Assembly (NCBI RefSeq): GCF_000423625.1
Contig: NZ_AUII01000021.1
Coordinates: 24,142 to 88,141 of the forward strand
Reading direction: 5' to 3'
DNA length: 64,000 nucleotides
Source: Pseudonocardia asaccharolytica DSM 44247 = NBRC 16224
GTDB taxonomy: Bacteria > Actinomycetota > Actinomycetes > Mycobacteriales > Pseudonocardiaceae
The notes beneath the pieces are model-generated. The model was not told the origin of the DNA and did not search any database. It was given only the letters and a program-made list of their open reading frames with translations. This document shows, in pieces, positions 35,401-45,116 of this stretch (its first letter is position 1; each line of letters begins with the position of its first letter). A program made the translations under genes and the position numbers.

Positions 35401-35888
35401 GCCGCGATGCCCGCACCCTGACCGGTGACGACGTGCGCAGCGGCATCGCCTGGTGCGGCGCCTGGACCCACCTGTTCGACAACACGCTGCGCGCGAACCT
35501 CCAGCTGGCCGCGCCGGACGCGACCGAGGAGAAGCTCGTCGACGCACTGCGCCGGGCCCAGCTCGGCAACTGGCTCGCCGGCCTCCCCGAGGGTCTCGAC
35601 ACCCCGATCGGCGAGCACGGCGGCGCCCTGTCCGGCGGCGAACGCCAGCGGCTGGGCGTGGCCAGGGCACTGCTGGCGAACCGGCCGGTGCTGATCCTCG
35701 ACGAGCCCACCGCGCATCTCGATCCGGAGACGGCGGATGCGTTGTCCGCGGAGCTGCTCACGGCCACCGCCGGACGAACGGCGCTGCTGGTCACGCACCG
35801 GCCCGAGCAGACCCCCGGCATCCCGCAGGTGCGGCTCGGCCACCCCGCCGGCAGCGGCGGCCCGGCCCGGCTCGGACCGATCGGCTGA
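32496..35888 (+). CDS. cydDC: Fused CydDC thiol/heme ABC exporter
   Basis: 1130 residues: CydD-like membrane domain (about 10-310), first nucleotide-binding domain (GRSGAGKSTLLD, LSTGQRRRVALARAVLA, LLLLDEPTEG), CydC-like membrane domain (about 590-880) and second nucleotide-binding domain (GPSGSGKSSVVAAL, LSGGERQRLGVARALLA, VLILDEPTAHLD). Actinobacteria often carry CydD and CydC as one polypeptide. The transporter exports reduced thiols or handles heme and is needed to assemble cytochrome bd oxidase. It is complete here although cydA and cydB next to it are destroyed, so it may serve a bd oxidase encoded elsewhere or another role. Confidence 0.95.
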   Translation: MKPLDPRLLRHASAARRFVVLAAGVAVATALLVLVQAELLADGIERAFLGGAGLGELTSVLLLLFALVAGRAALSWAGEVAAHRAAADVIRQLRAKLVTHVLRLGPRHRDVPPTGELATLATRGLDGLEGYFSRYLPTLLVAAVVPAVVAGRILFADWVSGLVIAVTAPLIPIFMILIGLYTQRSTDRQWRALAVLGHHFLDLVAGLEVLVAFGRAGHQSSRLRILAGAYRKATMRTLRVAFLSALALELLATLSVALVAVSVGLRLVEGRLDLATALLVLILAPEVYLPLRAVGARFHDSAEGLAAATEVFAVLETPAPAAAGRTPAPDPARVPLRLEQVVVDGRAGRILDRLDLVVEPGTVLGVRGRSGAGKSTLLDLLLGLRGPDAGRISLGGVDLAEIDRAAWLRRVAWVPQRPVLLTGTVADNIRLADPDAAEERVRHAARVAALDVPLDTPVGEDGTGLSTGQRRRVALARAVLADRPLLLLDEPTEGVDADTEAAITAALPRITAGRTVVLVSHRTRVLTHCDRVVELGAVASPVTAPPAPPAPQIGAPPAVSVSAPELTDVRPVRGALRWVLSAARPQRGRLAPAVLLGSAALGCGVALTATSAWLISTAALQPPVLTLMVAIVAVRAFGLGKGVLRYAERLVSHDAVLRAMAELRVRIWESLVRLGPPATARLRRGELLSRLIGDVDAQQDLLVRVLLPAASAAVVGLGTAVGLGLLLPVAGLVVAVGVVVAGIVAPALTAWAVHRTERRTAAARSDVVARAVEVLEAAPDLLVFGAAQRYHRGLAASDVRLGGLLRRSATARGLGGALGVLAIGTTTVLATAAGIAALRAGLLPGPGLAVLALTPLALADVVAGLPDAAVRLLAAGPAAQRLAELERRPAPVTDPEHPAPVGPPATLEAQSLAVRWPGATRDVVRDVDLLLLDGGRVALTGPSGSGKSSVVAALQRMLDPSAGRVLAGGRDARTLTGDDVRSGIAWCGAWTHLFDNTLRANLQLAAPDATEEKLVDALRRAQLGNWLAGLPEGLDTPIGEHGGALSGGERQRLGVARALLANRPVLILDEPTAHLDPETADALSAELLTATAGRTALLVTHRPEQTPGIPQVRLGHPAGSGGPARLGPIG

Positions 35889-35892
35889 CGAC

Positions 35893-36663
35893 CTACCCGA
35901 TGGGGCTGCTCACCTGCAGCAGCACCTGCGGGACCAGACCCGGACCTGCGCCGGGCAGCTCGTGGCTGCGGCGGGCGAGTTCCACCGGCCCGGCCAGCAC
36001 CTCGGCGGACAGACCGAGCGCCGCCGCGCAGAGCAGGACCCGCTGCACGGCAAGCCCCGCCCGCAGATCGCCGGTCGGCAGGTCGTGGTGGCTGCCGACC
36101 ACCACGAGCAGCCCGCCGGACGGCACGGCGCCGCCGGACTCGTCGAGCAGTGCTTCCATCCGGGTGCGGTCGCCCGGGTCCAGGGAGCTGCGCAGCCACG
36201 CACCCTCGGTGTCGGCGGCCCGCCGCAGCAGCGGGAGGGTGGCCGCGACACCGATCGGCCGGCCGGCGCGTTCCACCGCGGGCTGAACGAGCGCGCCGTA
36301 GAGGGCCCGCTCCGACTGGTTCGGTTCGGCGGCGCCGCCCTTGCGCAGCACGGCGAGGATCCCGGGGCGGCGGTGGTCGGGCAGCAGGGTCGTGAACGGC
36401 CGGTACCCCGCGACCGCGATGGCGAGCCGCGCGGCGAGCAGCGCCGACCCCGCCGCGACGCGGGTCGGGCGCTGCACGGAGACCGGGATGTTCCCGCTGA
36501 CGGCCGTCCGCAGCTCGATCCCCCCGTTGGTACCGCTGACCCACCAGCGGACCGCTCCGGTGAACATCGGTGTGCTCACGGCAGTGAGTGCCCGGTCGAG
36601 CGCCGCCGTCAACACGGGTGCTCCGGCGGGCGGCTGTGGCTGGCTGAGTTGCTGCGCGGTCAC
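35893..36663 (-). CDS. Acg-like nitroreductase-family FMN protein
   Basis: 256 residues from the GTG at 36663. RWWVSGTNGGIELRTAVSGN, NQSERALYGALVQPAVERAG and the C-terminal GLVPQVLLQVSSPIG resemble the Acg/Rv3131 family, a divergent nitroreductase group of the mycobacterial DosR regulon; those are around 330 residues, so this is a shorter form. The function of the family is poorly known; FMN binding or sequestration has been proposed. It converges on the CydDC gene with five bases between stops. Two DosR-like boxes lie 45-105 bases upstream. Confidence 0.8.
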   Translation of the reverse strand: MTAQQLSQPQPPAGAPVLTAALDRALTAVSTPMFTGAVRWWVSGTNGGIELRTAVSGNIPVSVQRPTRVAAGSALLAARLAIAVAGYRPFTTLLPDHRRPGILAVLRKGGAAEPNQSERALYGALVQPAVERAGRPIGVAATLPLLRRAADTEGAWLRSSLDPGDRTRMEALLDESGGAVPSGGLLVVVGSHHDLPTGDLRAGLAVQRVLLCAAALGLSAEVLAGPVELARRSHELPGAGPGLVPQVLLQVSSPIG

Positions 36664-36706
36664 GCGTTCCAGCCTGCATGTTCCGGGCCGCGCGCCCGAC
36701 GGCCGG

Positions 36707-36721
36707 AGGGCCCGATGACCC
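36707..36721. promoter_or_regulatory. DosR/DevR-like box upstream of Acg-like gene
   Basis: Read on the minus strand, GGGTCATCGGGCCCT resembles the GGGAC-N4-GGCCCT form of DosR boxes with about four differences. It is 44-58 bases upstream of the Acg-like start. Confidence 0.4.
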
Positions 36722-36753
36722 GCGCCGTCCGTCGGGTCGTTCGGTGCCGACCC

Positions 36754-36768
36754 GGGGACCTCCGGCCG
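36754..36768. promoter_or_regulatory. DosR/DevR-like box in divergent promoter
   Basis: GGGGACCTCCGGCCG shares GGGACCTCCGGCC with the box at 29736. It stands between the Acg-like gene and the second PPOX-fold gene and could serve both. Confidence 0.5.
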
Positions 36769-36957
36769 GGGCCGGAGGGCCATCCGACTCTGCCCCGCGG
36801 GGCCCGGCCCCGTCATGCTCACCCCGATGGCGCACCCTGCAAGCACTGCGGGTCCTCCTGCGCCCACGGGGGGTGCCAAAAGGCCCTATCGGGGCCACCG
36901 AATGATGGGACATCCGCCCCTACCGATGCGGCTCGGCCTCACCCAGACTGGCTGTCC

Positions 36958-37407
36958 GTGACCCTCCCCGACCCGGACACCGTGGCCCCTGCCGTCGAGC
37001 TCGTTTCGCTCGACCGTGCCGAATGCCTCAGTCTGCTGCTCAAGGGCAGGGTCGGCCGCGTCGTCTTCACCGAGGCTGCGATGCCCGCCGCGCATCCGGT
37101 CAACTATGTGCTCGACGGCGAGGAGGTCCTGTTCCGCACCGCCGACGGACGGACGCTGGCCGCGACGGACCGCGCCGTCATCGCATTCGAGATCGACGAG
37201 CTCGACCCGGTGCGGCGCATCGGGTGGAGCGTGCTGGGCGTCGGGCAGGCGTACGAGGTGACCGACCCCGACCGGCTGGCGGCGCTCGACCAGCGCGCCC
37301 CGGTTCCCTGGGCTCCGGCCCGCGCGGCGCACCTCGTGGCGATCCCCCTGCAGCGCCTGACCGGCCGCCGGCTGCGCCTGCTCCCCAACGGTGCGCCGCG
37401 CCGATGA
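36958..37407 (+). CDS. Pyridoxamine 5'-phosphate oxidase-fold flavin-binding protein (second copy)
   Basis: 149 residues from the GTG at 36958. GRVVFTEAAMPAAHPVNYVL, DGEEVLFRTADGRTLAATD and IGWSVLGVGQAYEVTD are nearly the same as in the paralogue at 29813, so the two come from a duplication. It should bind FMN or F420 in a split-barrel dimer; the reaction is unknown. It lies 56 bases ahead of the devR-like gene on the same strand. The start is uncertain because no strong ribosome site is visible. Confidence 0.83.
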   Translation: MTLPDPDTVAPAVELVSLDRAECLSLLLKGRVGRVVFTEAAMPAAHPVNYVLDGEEVLFRTADGRTLAATDRAVIAFEIDELDPVRRIGWSVLGVGQAYEVTDPDRLAALDQRAPVPWAPARAAHLVAIPLQRLTGRRLRLLPNGAPRR

Positions 37408-37463
37408 GACCACCCGCAGCCGGCTCGCCGAGCGGCCCGGACGATCACCTGGAGGAGACCACC

Positions 37464-38117
37464 GTGCCCATCTCTGTCTTCCTGCTCGACGATCACGAGA
37501 TCGTGCGCCGCGGGATCGCCCAGCTGCTGGAGAGCGAGGAGGACATCCAGGTCATCGGTGAGGCCGGAACCGCCGCGCAAGCACTGGCCCGCGTCCCGGC
37601 GCTGCGTCCCGACGTCGCCATCCTCGACGTCCGGCTCCCCGACGGCGAGGGGGTCTCGGTGTGCCGCGACATCCGCGCCGCCCTCGATCCGCCGCCCGCC
37701 TGCCTCATGCTCACCTCGTACTCCGACGACGAGGCGCTGTTCGGCGCGATCATGGCGGGCGCGGCGGGCTACCTGCTCAAGCAGGTCGGCGGGGGCGACC
37801 TCGTCGGCGCCGTCCGCACCGTCGCCGCGGGCGGTTCGCTGCTGGACCCCAAGGCCACGGCTGTGGTGCTCGAGCGGCTGCGCAAGGGGGACGAGCCGGA
37901 GGACCCGCGCTACGCCTCGCTCAGCCCCCAGGAGCGGCGCATCCTCGGCCTCGTCGCCGACGGGCTGACCAACCGTCAGATCGGCGCGGAGCTGTTCCTG
38001 GCCGAGAAGACCGTCAAGAACTACGTGTCCTCGTTGCTGCACAAACTCGGCTTCTCCCGGCGCACCGAGGCCGCTGTCTACGCCGCGGAGCGGCGCCGCT
38101 CCGGCTCGGCCGGATAG
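37464..38117 (+). CDS. DevR/DosR-like NarL-family response regulator
   Basis: 217 residues. The receiver domain has acidic residues D9 and D10 and the phosphorylation site D55 (VAILDVRLPDGEG). The C-terminal LuxR-type helix-turn-helix (LSPQERRILGLVADGLTNRQ, then IGAELFLAEKTVKNYVSSLL) is very like mycobacterial DevR, including FLAEKTVKNYVS..L.KLG. The GTG start has GGAGGAG six bases upstream. DevR activates genes under hypoxia, NO and CO. The cognate kinase is encoded at 39320-40888 beyond the GAPDH gene. DosR-like boxes in front of hsp20 and the PPOX genes are likely targets. Confidence 0.93.
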   Translation: MPISVFLLDDHEIVRRGIAQLLESEEDIQVIGEAGTAAQALARVPALRPDVAILDVRLPDGEGVSVCRDIRAALDPPPACLMLTSYSDDEALFGAIMAGAAGYLLKQVGGGDLVGAVRTVAAGGSLLDPKATAVVLERLRKGDEPEDPRYASLSPQERRILGLVADGLTNRQIGAELFLAEKTVKNYVSSLLHKLGFSRRTEAAVYAAERRRSGSAG

Positions 38118-38250
38118 CCCGGCCTGGCGCCTCGGTCCCGGCTGCCGGGGGCGTTGGGCCCCCGCGACGGAGGCCGCACGACCGTGGGAGTGCCGTGCCG
38201 CCGCGCCGACGATGGGTGGCGACCAGCAGCGGCGGTGAATGGAGTGGATC

Positions 38251-39273
38251 ATGCTTGTCCGCGTCGGCATCAACGGGATCGGACGGATAGGGCGGGGTGT
38301 TCTGCGCAGCACCGTGGAACGCGACGACAAGGGCTTCGAGGTCGTGGCGGTCAACGACGTGGCGCCGGTGGAGACCGTGGCGCACCTGCTGCGCCACGAT
38401 TCCACCTACGGGCCGTGGCATCGGCGCGTCGCCGTGGGGGGCGACTACCTCGCGGTGGACGACCGCCAGGTGCGCGCCTTCCAGCAGCCCGATCCGGCGC
38501 TGCTCGACTGGGGCGGGCTCGGCGTGGACGTGGTCATCGAGGCCACCGGCCGGTTCCGCACCCGCGAGCAGGCCGCGTCCCACCTGGCCGCCGGGGCGCG
38601 GAAGGTGGTGCTCACCTCCCCGGGCAAGGACGTCGACGCGACCGTGGTGATGGGCATCAACCAGGACGTCTACGACGCGCTGCGGCACGACGTCGTCTCC
38701 ACCGCCTCGTGCACCACGAACTGCGCGGCCCCCATGGCCCAGGTGCTGCACCACGCGTTCGGGATCGAGGAGGGCCTGATCACCACCGTGCACAGCTACA
38801 CCGCGGACCAGAACCTGCTCGACGGGCCGCACCGCGACCTGCGCCGGGCCCGCTCGGCCGCGGTGAACATCATCCCCACCACCACGGGCGCCGCCGACGC
38901 GATCGGAACCGTGCTCCCCGAGCTGGCCGGTCGCCTCGACGGGGTGGCGGTGCGCGTCCCGGTGGTGAACGTCTCGCTCGTCGACCTGACGGTCCGGCTG
39001 ACCGAACCGGCGACGACCGGTCAGATCAACCGCGCGTTCACGACAGCGGCCGATGGGCCGCTCAAGGGCATCCTGCGCTGCACCGCGCAACCGGTCGTCT
39101 CGACCGACGTGATCGGCGAGCCCGCATCGTGCCTGGTGGACACCGCGCTCACACGTGCCGTGGGGAACACGGTCAAGGTCTTCGGCTGGTACGACAACGA
39201 GTGGGGCTTCGCGCAGCGGACGGTCGATCTCGTCGACCTGATCGCCCGTACCCTCCCGGACGACGAGCGCTGA
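38251..39273 (+). CDS. gap: Type I glyceraldehyde-3-phosphate dehydrogenase
   Basis: 340 residues. The NAD-binding start VGINGIGRIGRGVLRS, the catalytic Cys154 in STASCTTNCAAP, and the GWYDNEWGFAQR end are all present. VVAVND at 31-36 suggests NAD preference. The start at 38251 has a GGAG site. The location between devR and devS is unusual: the main glycolytic gap is normally next to pgk and tpi. This copy may therefore be an extra, oxygen-responsive isozyme, which is inference. Confidence 0.94.
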   Translation: MLVRVGINGIGRIGRGVLRSTVERDDKGFEVVAVNDVAPVETVAHLLRHDSTYGPWHRRVAVGGDYLAVDDRQVRAFQQPDPALLDWGGLGVDVVIEATGRFRTREQAASHLAAGARKVVLTSPGKDVDATVVMGINQDVYDALRHDVVSTASCTTNCAAPMAQVLHHAFGIEEGLITTVHSYTADQNLLDGPHRDLRRARSAAVNIIPTTTGAADAIGTVLPELAGRLDGVAVRVPVVNVSLVDLTVRLTEPATTGQINRAFTTAADGPLKGILRCTAQPVVSTDVIGEPASCLVDTALTRAVGNTVKVFGWYDNEWGFAQRTVDLVDLIARTLPDDER

Positions 39274-39286
39274 GTCGTTGCCGCAG

Positions 39287-40903
<1,617 letters not shown>

Positions 40904-41019
40904 TCACAAGCGGTCCGGCGCACGGGTGGAGCCTCCTGCCAACGTGGCACGGACACCTCCCGAGGGCAATCACCCCGATATCCCAGTGCGAGCGAGGGCG
41001 GGATATAGGATCAACGACG

Positions 41020-41643
41020 ATGGCCACCATGGCGTCGGCGCGCAGCTCCGGGGCGAGGACGAGACGTCCGCGGGCGTCGGCGCGTCGCGATCTCGACGAC
41101 GTCGTCACCGTCGCCATTGCCGTGTTCACCGAACGCGGCTACGACGGCACCTCGGTAGCCGATCTCGCGAAGGCCAGCGGCCTGGCGAAGTCCAGCATCT
41201 ACCATCACGTGCGCAGCAAGCGGGAGCTGCTCGAACTGGCCGTCGATCATGCGATGGGCAAGCTGCTGGCGCGCAGCGCGGCGATCGCAGCCTCCGGCGG
41301 CACCTCGATGGACCAGCTGCGGATGATGATGACCGAGGCGCTCAGCGGGGCCATCGACGGCGATCCCAACATCGGGCTGATGCGCCGGCTGCCGGCGATG
41401 GCCGGGGCGGTGCCGTCGGTGATGGGGCGCTACCGCCACTACGAGATGCTGGTGTCCTCGTTCGTGCGCCGGGCCGCGGAGGACGGCTACCTGCGGGCCG
41501 ATATCGAGCCCACGATGCTCAACCGGATCCTCTGGATGATGGGGACCGCGGCGGCCGACGTCCGGCTGCTGGACCCTGACGTGTCCACCGAGCAGCTCGT
41601 CCGGGACACGATCGAGATCCTGCTGCGCGGCGCGCAGCCTTGA
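41020..41643 (+). CDS. TetR-family transcriptional regulator
   Basis: 207 residues with the TetR DNA-binding domain AIAVFTERGYDGTSVADLAK and GLAKSSIYHHVRSKRELLEL. The C-terminal half resembles the TetR_C_33-like ligand domain (LMRRLPAMAGAVPSVMGRYR). It converges on the M20 peptidase gene with only nine bases between stops, at the far end of the five-gene operon that starts at 46.1 kb. It may control that operon through the two palindromes upstream of it; that is inference from location. Confidence 0.9.
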   Translation: MATMASARSSGARTRRPRASARRDLDDVVTVAIAVFTERGYDGTSVADLAKASGLAKSSIYHHVRSKRELLELAVDHAMGKLLARSAAIAASGGTSMDQLRMMMTEALSGAIDGDPNIGLMRRLPAMAGAVPSVMGRYRHYEMLVSSFVRRAAEDGYLRADIEPTMLNRILWMMGTAAADVRLLDPDVSTEQLVRDTIEILLRGAQP

Positions 41644-41652
41644 CCATCCGGC

Positions 41653-42984
41653 TCACCCCAGCAGGTCGCGGCAGACGTCCTCCCACAGCGCGACCGAGAG
41701 GCCCAGCGACTCGACGTCGATGCGTTCGTCCGTGCCGTGGAACATCGTCCCGAACTGTTCGAAGGTCATCTTGCGGGAGAACATGCCGTAGCCGTAGGCG
41801 GTGGCGCCCAGCCGGCGGAGGAAGCGCGCGTCGGTGGCGCCGACGACGAGATAGGGCACCGTGGCCGCGCCCGGGTGAAACCGCGCCGAGACGCGGCGCA
41901 GCGTGTCCCACAGCGGGGTGTCGATCGCCGACGCGCTGGCTTCCACCGCCACCTCGGTGTCGATCTCGACGCGATCGCGCAGGTCGCCGAGGGCGTCGCG
42001 CAGCAGTTCCTCGACGTCGCGTGCCGACTGACCGGGCAGCGTGCGGATGTCGAGCTGCAGCTCGACCGCGTCCGGAATGACATTGATCTTGGATCCGCCC
42101 GAGACGATCGTCGGGGCGATCATGGGGTGGGTGCAGGCGTGGAACTGCCGTGCCATGCCCAGCGGCAGCGTGGGCAGCAGCTCGCGCAGCCGTTCGGGGC
42201 ACAGCAGCGCGTCGCGCAGCTCGGGCCCGTAGCCCATCCCCTCGACGAAGCGTCGCCAGACCTCGTGGATCTGTGCGGGTACCTCGTGCTCGGCCAGCCG
42301 GCGCACGACCTCCGCGCCGAGCACGAGCGCGTTGTCGGTGCGGTAGGGCTGCGAGCCGTGACCGGCGGTGCCGCGCACCCGCAGCCGGCACCACTGGATG
42401 CCCTTCTCGGCCACCAGCACCGGCAGCTTCACCCCGCCCGGCGACGGGAACGGGATCCCACCGGTCTCGGTGAGGACGTAGTCGGCGGCGACGGCGTCGC
42501 GGTGGTGCTCGACAAGCCACTGCGCGCCGTGAACGCCGAGCGCCTCCTCGTCGGCGACCGCGAGGTAGATCAGCGTGCCGCGCGGACGGAAGCCGGAGCG
42601 GGCCAGCCGGCGCACCGCGACCGCCATCGACGCGGTCAGGTTGAGCATGTCGACCGCGCCGCGACCCCACACCTCGCCGTCCACCAACTCGCCGCCGAAC
42701 GGGTCGCGCCGCCACCGGTCGGCGTCGGCGGGGACGACGTCGGTGTGGCCCATCAGCAGCAGCGCCGGGGCGCCGGGGTCGCTGCCGTCCATCCGGGCGA
42801 CCAGGCTCGTGCGGCCGGGTGCCGGCTCGTAGGTCTCGACGTCCAGCGGCGTGGACTCCAGCCGGTCGAGCAGCACCGCCGCGTTGCGCACCTCCTGGCC
42901 GGACTCCGGTGTGCCGTCGTTCTCGCAGCGGTTGCGGATCAGCTGCTGGAGCAGGTCGACGGTCTCTGCCGTCGGGTCAGCCAC
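41653..42984 (-). CDS. M20-family metallopeptidase/amidohydrolase
   Basis: 443 residues. The zinc-binding blocks are LLLMGHTDVVPADADRW (His/Asp), WGRGAVDMLN (bridging Asp), VADEEALG (catalytic Glu) and a C-terminal MFHGTDERI (His). The dimerisation domain contains HGSQPYRTDNALVLG. The group includes carboxypeptidases, deacetylases and N-acyl amino-acid hydrolases. Its start overlaps the DUF1028 gene by eight bases, and it is the last gene of the operon. It probably cleaves an amide formed by the preceding enzymes. Confidence 0.92.
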   Translation of the reverse strand: MADPTAETVDLLQQLIRNRCENDGTPESGQEVRNAAVLLDRLESTPLDVETYEPAPGRTSLVARMDGSDPGAPALLLMGHTDVVPADADRWRRDPFGGELVDGEVWGRGAVDMLNLTASMAVAVRRLARSGFRPRGTLIYLAVADEEALGVHGAQWLVEHHRDAVAADYVLTETGGIPFPSPGGVKLPVLVAEKGIQWCRLRVRGTAGHGSQPYRTDNALVLGAEVVRRLAEHEVPAQIHEVWRRFVEGMGYGPELRDALLCPERLRELLPTLPLGMARQFHACTHPMIAPTIVSGGSKINVIPDAVELQLDIRTLPGQSARDVEELLRDALGDLRDRVEIDTEVAVEASASAIDTPLWDTLRRVSARFHPGAATVPYLVVGATDARFLRRLGATAYGYGMFSRKMTFEQFGTMFHGTDERIDVESLGLSVALWEDVCRDLLG

Positions 42985-43888
42985 GCAGCGCCGCCGCCTG
43001 GTCGGGGGTGAGCAGGCCGGCGGCGGCGACCCGGTGCACGAACGGGGCCCACCCGGGATGCTCGGCCGTCGCCTGTGCGAGCCGGCGGCGGGCCTCCTCG
43101 GCCCGGCCCGCCCTGGCCAGCAGCACCGCCGCCCAGAACGTCGGCTCGCGGTTGCCGTCGAGGCCGTCCTGGGCGGCGGTGAGCGACGTCAGCGCCGCAT
43201 CCACCTCCCCGTGGCTCGGGGAGGACGCGAACAGCACGCCGCTGAACAGGACGCCGGTCATCCGCGCGGTCGCCCGCTGCACGTCGAGCAGGCGGCGCAG
43301 CGCGGACAGCGGCGCTAGGTCTTCGTCGACCCGCAGGTCGACGAGGCGGCCGTCCCACGGCCGGGCCCCGCGCTCGCCGCCGACGGCGAGGATCGCCGCC
43401 GACTGACGGCCGCGCAGATCCCCGCCCGCGGTCTCGGCCGCGTCGAGGGCGGCCAGCAGCCGGCCGGCCAGATCCGGTTCGGCGCTCGCCCCGTAGGCGG
43501 CGATCATCGCCTCCCACACCGCGGGGTCGGCCACCATGTTCGCCTGCGCGCTGACGCCGTCCGCGATCCGGTGCCCTGCCGCGCCGACACAGCCGGGGCC
43601 GGTGTGCACGGCGGCCCGCCCGTCGGCGTCGACCATCGCGACCTGGCGTACGGCGGCCTGCGCGTCGCCGGCCAGCAGTCGCGCGAGCGCCTCCGGTGCC
43701 GGCGCCCCGCCGTCCATCAGGCGCAGCCCGTCCGGGCCGTACCCGACCTCCACCACCGACTGCGTCGCCACCGCACCGACGCCGGCCTGCGCCCACGCCA
43801 CCACCGAGCCGCAGGCGAGGTAGTGCGACTGCACCGCCACCCCGAGCGCTCCGCTGTCCGGGTCGCGCGCCACGATCGAGTAGGTCAC
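42977..43888 (-). CDS. DUF1028 Ntn-hydrolase-like protein
   Basis: 303 residues from GTG at 43888. TYSIVARDPDSGALGVAVQS, AGVGAVATQSVVEVGYGPDG and CVGAAGHRIADGVSAQANMV define DUF1028, whose fold resembles N-terminal nucleophile hydrolases. The C-terminal ~80 residues (EVDAALTSLTAAQDGLDGNR, RAGRAEEARRRLAQA) look like a peptidoglycan-binding-like or TPR-like tail found in part of the family. It overlaps its upstream neighbour by four bases (GTGA). DUF1028 genes often travel with M20 peptidases; the substrate is not known. Confidence 0.88.
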   Translation of the reverse strand: MTYSIVARDPDSGALGVAVQSHYLACGSVVAWAQAGVGAVATQSVVEVGYGPDGLRLMDGGAPAPEALARLLAGDAQAAVRQVAMVDADGRAAVHTGPGCVGAAGHRIADGVSAQANMVADPAVWEAMIAAYGASAEPDLAGRLLAALDAAETAGGDLRGRQSAAILAVGGERGARPWDGRLVDLRVDEDLAPLSALRRLLDVQRATARMTGVLFSGVLFASSPSHGEVDAALTSLTAAQDGLDGNREPTFWAAVLLARAGRAEEARRRLAQATAEHPGWAPFVHRVAAAGLLTPDQAAALRG

Positions 43889-44691
43889 CGGTCGCCGCCG
43901 CCGTCGTGGGCGGCCAGGTGCTCGCGCAGCGGCGCGGCCACGGCGGCGGGATCCTCGAGCATGGCCAGGTGACCGCGGCCCGGGAGGACCTGCGCGGTGG
44001 TGCGCAGCGCCGCGGCGAGCCGCTCGGCCAGCGCGACCGGCGTCGTCCGATCGTGCTCCCCGGCCATCACCAGCGCGGGGACGGCGGCCCGCTCGGCCAG
44101 CGGGGTGATGTCGGCGGCGAACGCGGTCCGGGTCACCTCGGCGATCACGTCGATCTCTCGCGCCCCCGCCCGCTCGGCCGCCGCCCGAACCAGCGCCGGA
44201 TCGGTGCCCGGCGCGAACGAGATCTGGGCCAGCATCGCGGCGAAGACCGCCGTCGCACCCGCCTCGCGCATCGCCGCCACACCCGCCTCGATGTCGGGTG
44301 GCTCCTCGACGCACAACGCGCCGCCCAGCACGACGATCGAGCGGGTGCGCTCCGCGGCGAGCGCACCCGCGGCCACCGCCACCGACCCACCGAACGAGGA
44401 ACCCACGACATGTGCCCGCCCGATTCCGCGATCGTCGAGCACGGCGAGCAGGTCGCCGAGATAGTCGCGGGCGCCGAACGGCCCGCACCCGACCGAGGCG
44501 CCGTGCCCGCGCAGGTCGAACACGATCGTGCGCCGCTCCTCGCCGAGGAGCTCGGCCACCTCCGCCCAGTCCGCGGCCGAGCCGTTGATGCCGTGCACGA
44601 AGACCACGGGAGGGCGCTCGGAGGGGACGCCGCCGTCGACGCCGTGCAGCGCGCCGACCGGCCCCGGGGCGGTGAACGGCCGCCCGGTCAC
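43885..44691 (-). CDS. Alpha/beta hydrolase
   Basis: 268 residues from GTG at 44691. VVFVHGINGSAADW is the oxyanion loop, VVGSSFGGSVAVAAGA the nucleophile elbow, VPALVMAGEHDRTTP the Asp turn and LPGRGHLAMLEDP the His. It is a small soluble carboxylesterase or lactonase-type enzyme. Four-base overlaps link it to both the NTF2-like gene before it and DUF1028 after it, so the product acts in the same pathway. Confidence 0.9.
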   Translation of the reverse strand: MTGRPFTAPGPVGALHGVDGGVPSERPPVVFVHGINGSAADWAEVAELLGEERRTIVFDLRGHGASVGCGPFGARDYLGDLLAVLDDRGIGRAHVVGSSFGGSVAVAAGALAAERTRSIVVLGGALCVEEPPDIEAGVAAMREAGATAVFAAMLAQISFAPGTDPALVRAAAERAGAREIDVIAEVTRTAFAADITPLAERAAVPALVMAGEHDRTTPVALAERLAAALRTTAQVLPGRGHLAMLEDPAAVAAPLREHLAAHDGGGDR

Positions 44692-45116
44692 AACCCGCCC
44701 TCCGCGCCCTCGGGCTCGTGGATCGAGCAGTGGAAGTGGACCATCTTCCACTCGCCGTCGATCCGCTGCCAGATCTCGGTCTCCCGGCTGGGCATGTCGA
44801 CCTTGCCGACCGGGCCGAAGTCGGCCTGGAAGCGCATCATCGCGTGGACCCAGGCCAGGTCGCCGACGACATGGACCTGCTCGTCCCAGACCTCGACCTG
44901 GGCCGGGACGCCGCCGGAGACGTATCGAAGGTACTCCCACAGGCGGCAGATGTGGTCGAGTCCGATGTAGACGCTCTTGTTGAGGTTGTCCCAGATGAGC
45001 TTGTCGCCGGGCACCATGTGCGCCTTGAGGAACGCGACGTCGCCGACCTTGTTGGCGTCGATGAATCCCCGGTGCAGTTCGCGGACGGCGGCCTCGTCGG
45101 TCGCGGCGGTGGACAT
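44688..45116 (-). CDS. NTF2/SnoaL-like protein
   Basis: 142 residues with the nuclear transport factor 2-like cone fold: ELHRGFIDANKVGDVAFLKA at the start, then GLDHICRLWEYLRYV and ETEIWQRIDGEWKMVHFHCS at the end. Members act as isomerases, dehydratases or ligand-binding partners of oxygenases. It is coupled to the flavin oxidoreductase gene before it and the hydrolase gene after it by overlaps of three or four bases. The precise role is not evident. Confidence 0.88.
   Translation of the reverse strand: MSTAATDEAAVRELHRGFIDANKVGDVAFLKAHMVPGDKLIWDNLNKSVYIGLDHICRLWEYLRYVSGGVPAQVEVWDEQVHVVGDLAWVHAMMRFQADFGPVGKVDMPSRETEIWQRIDGEWKMVHFHCSIHEPEGAEGGL

Noticed and set aside
36664..36879. Longer N-terminus for the Acg-like protein
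   Set aside because: It covers the DosR-like boxes and has no family similarity, so the GTG at 36663 was preferred.
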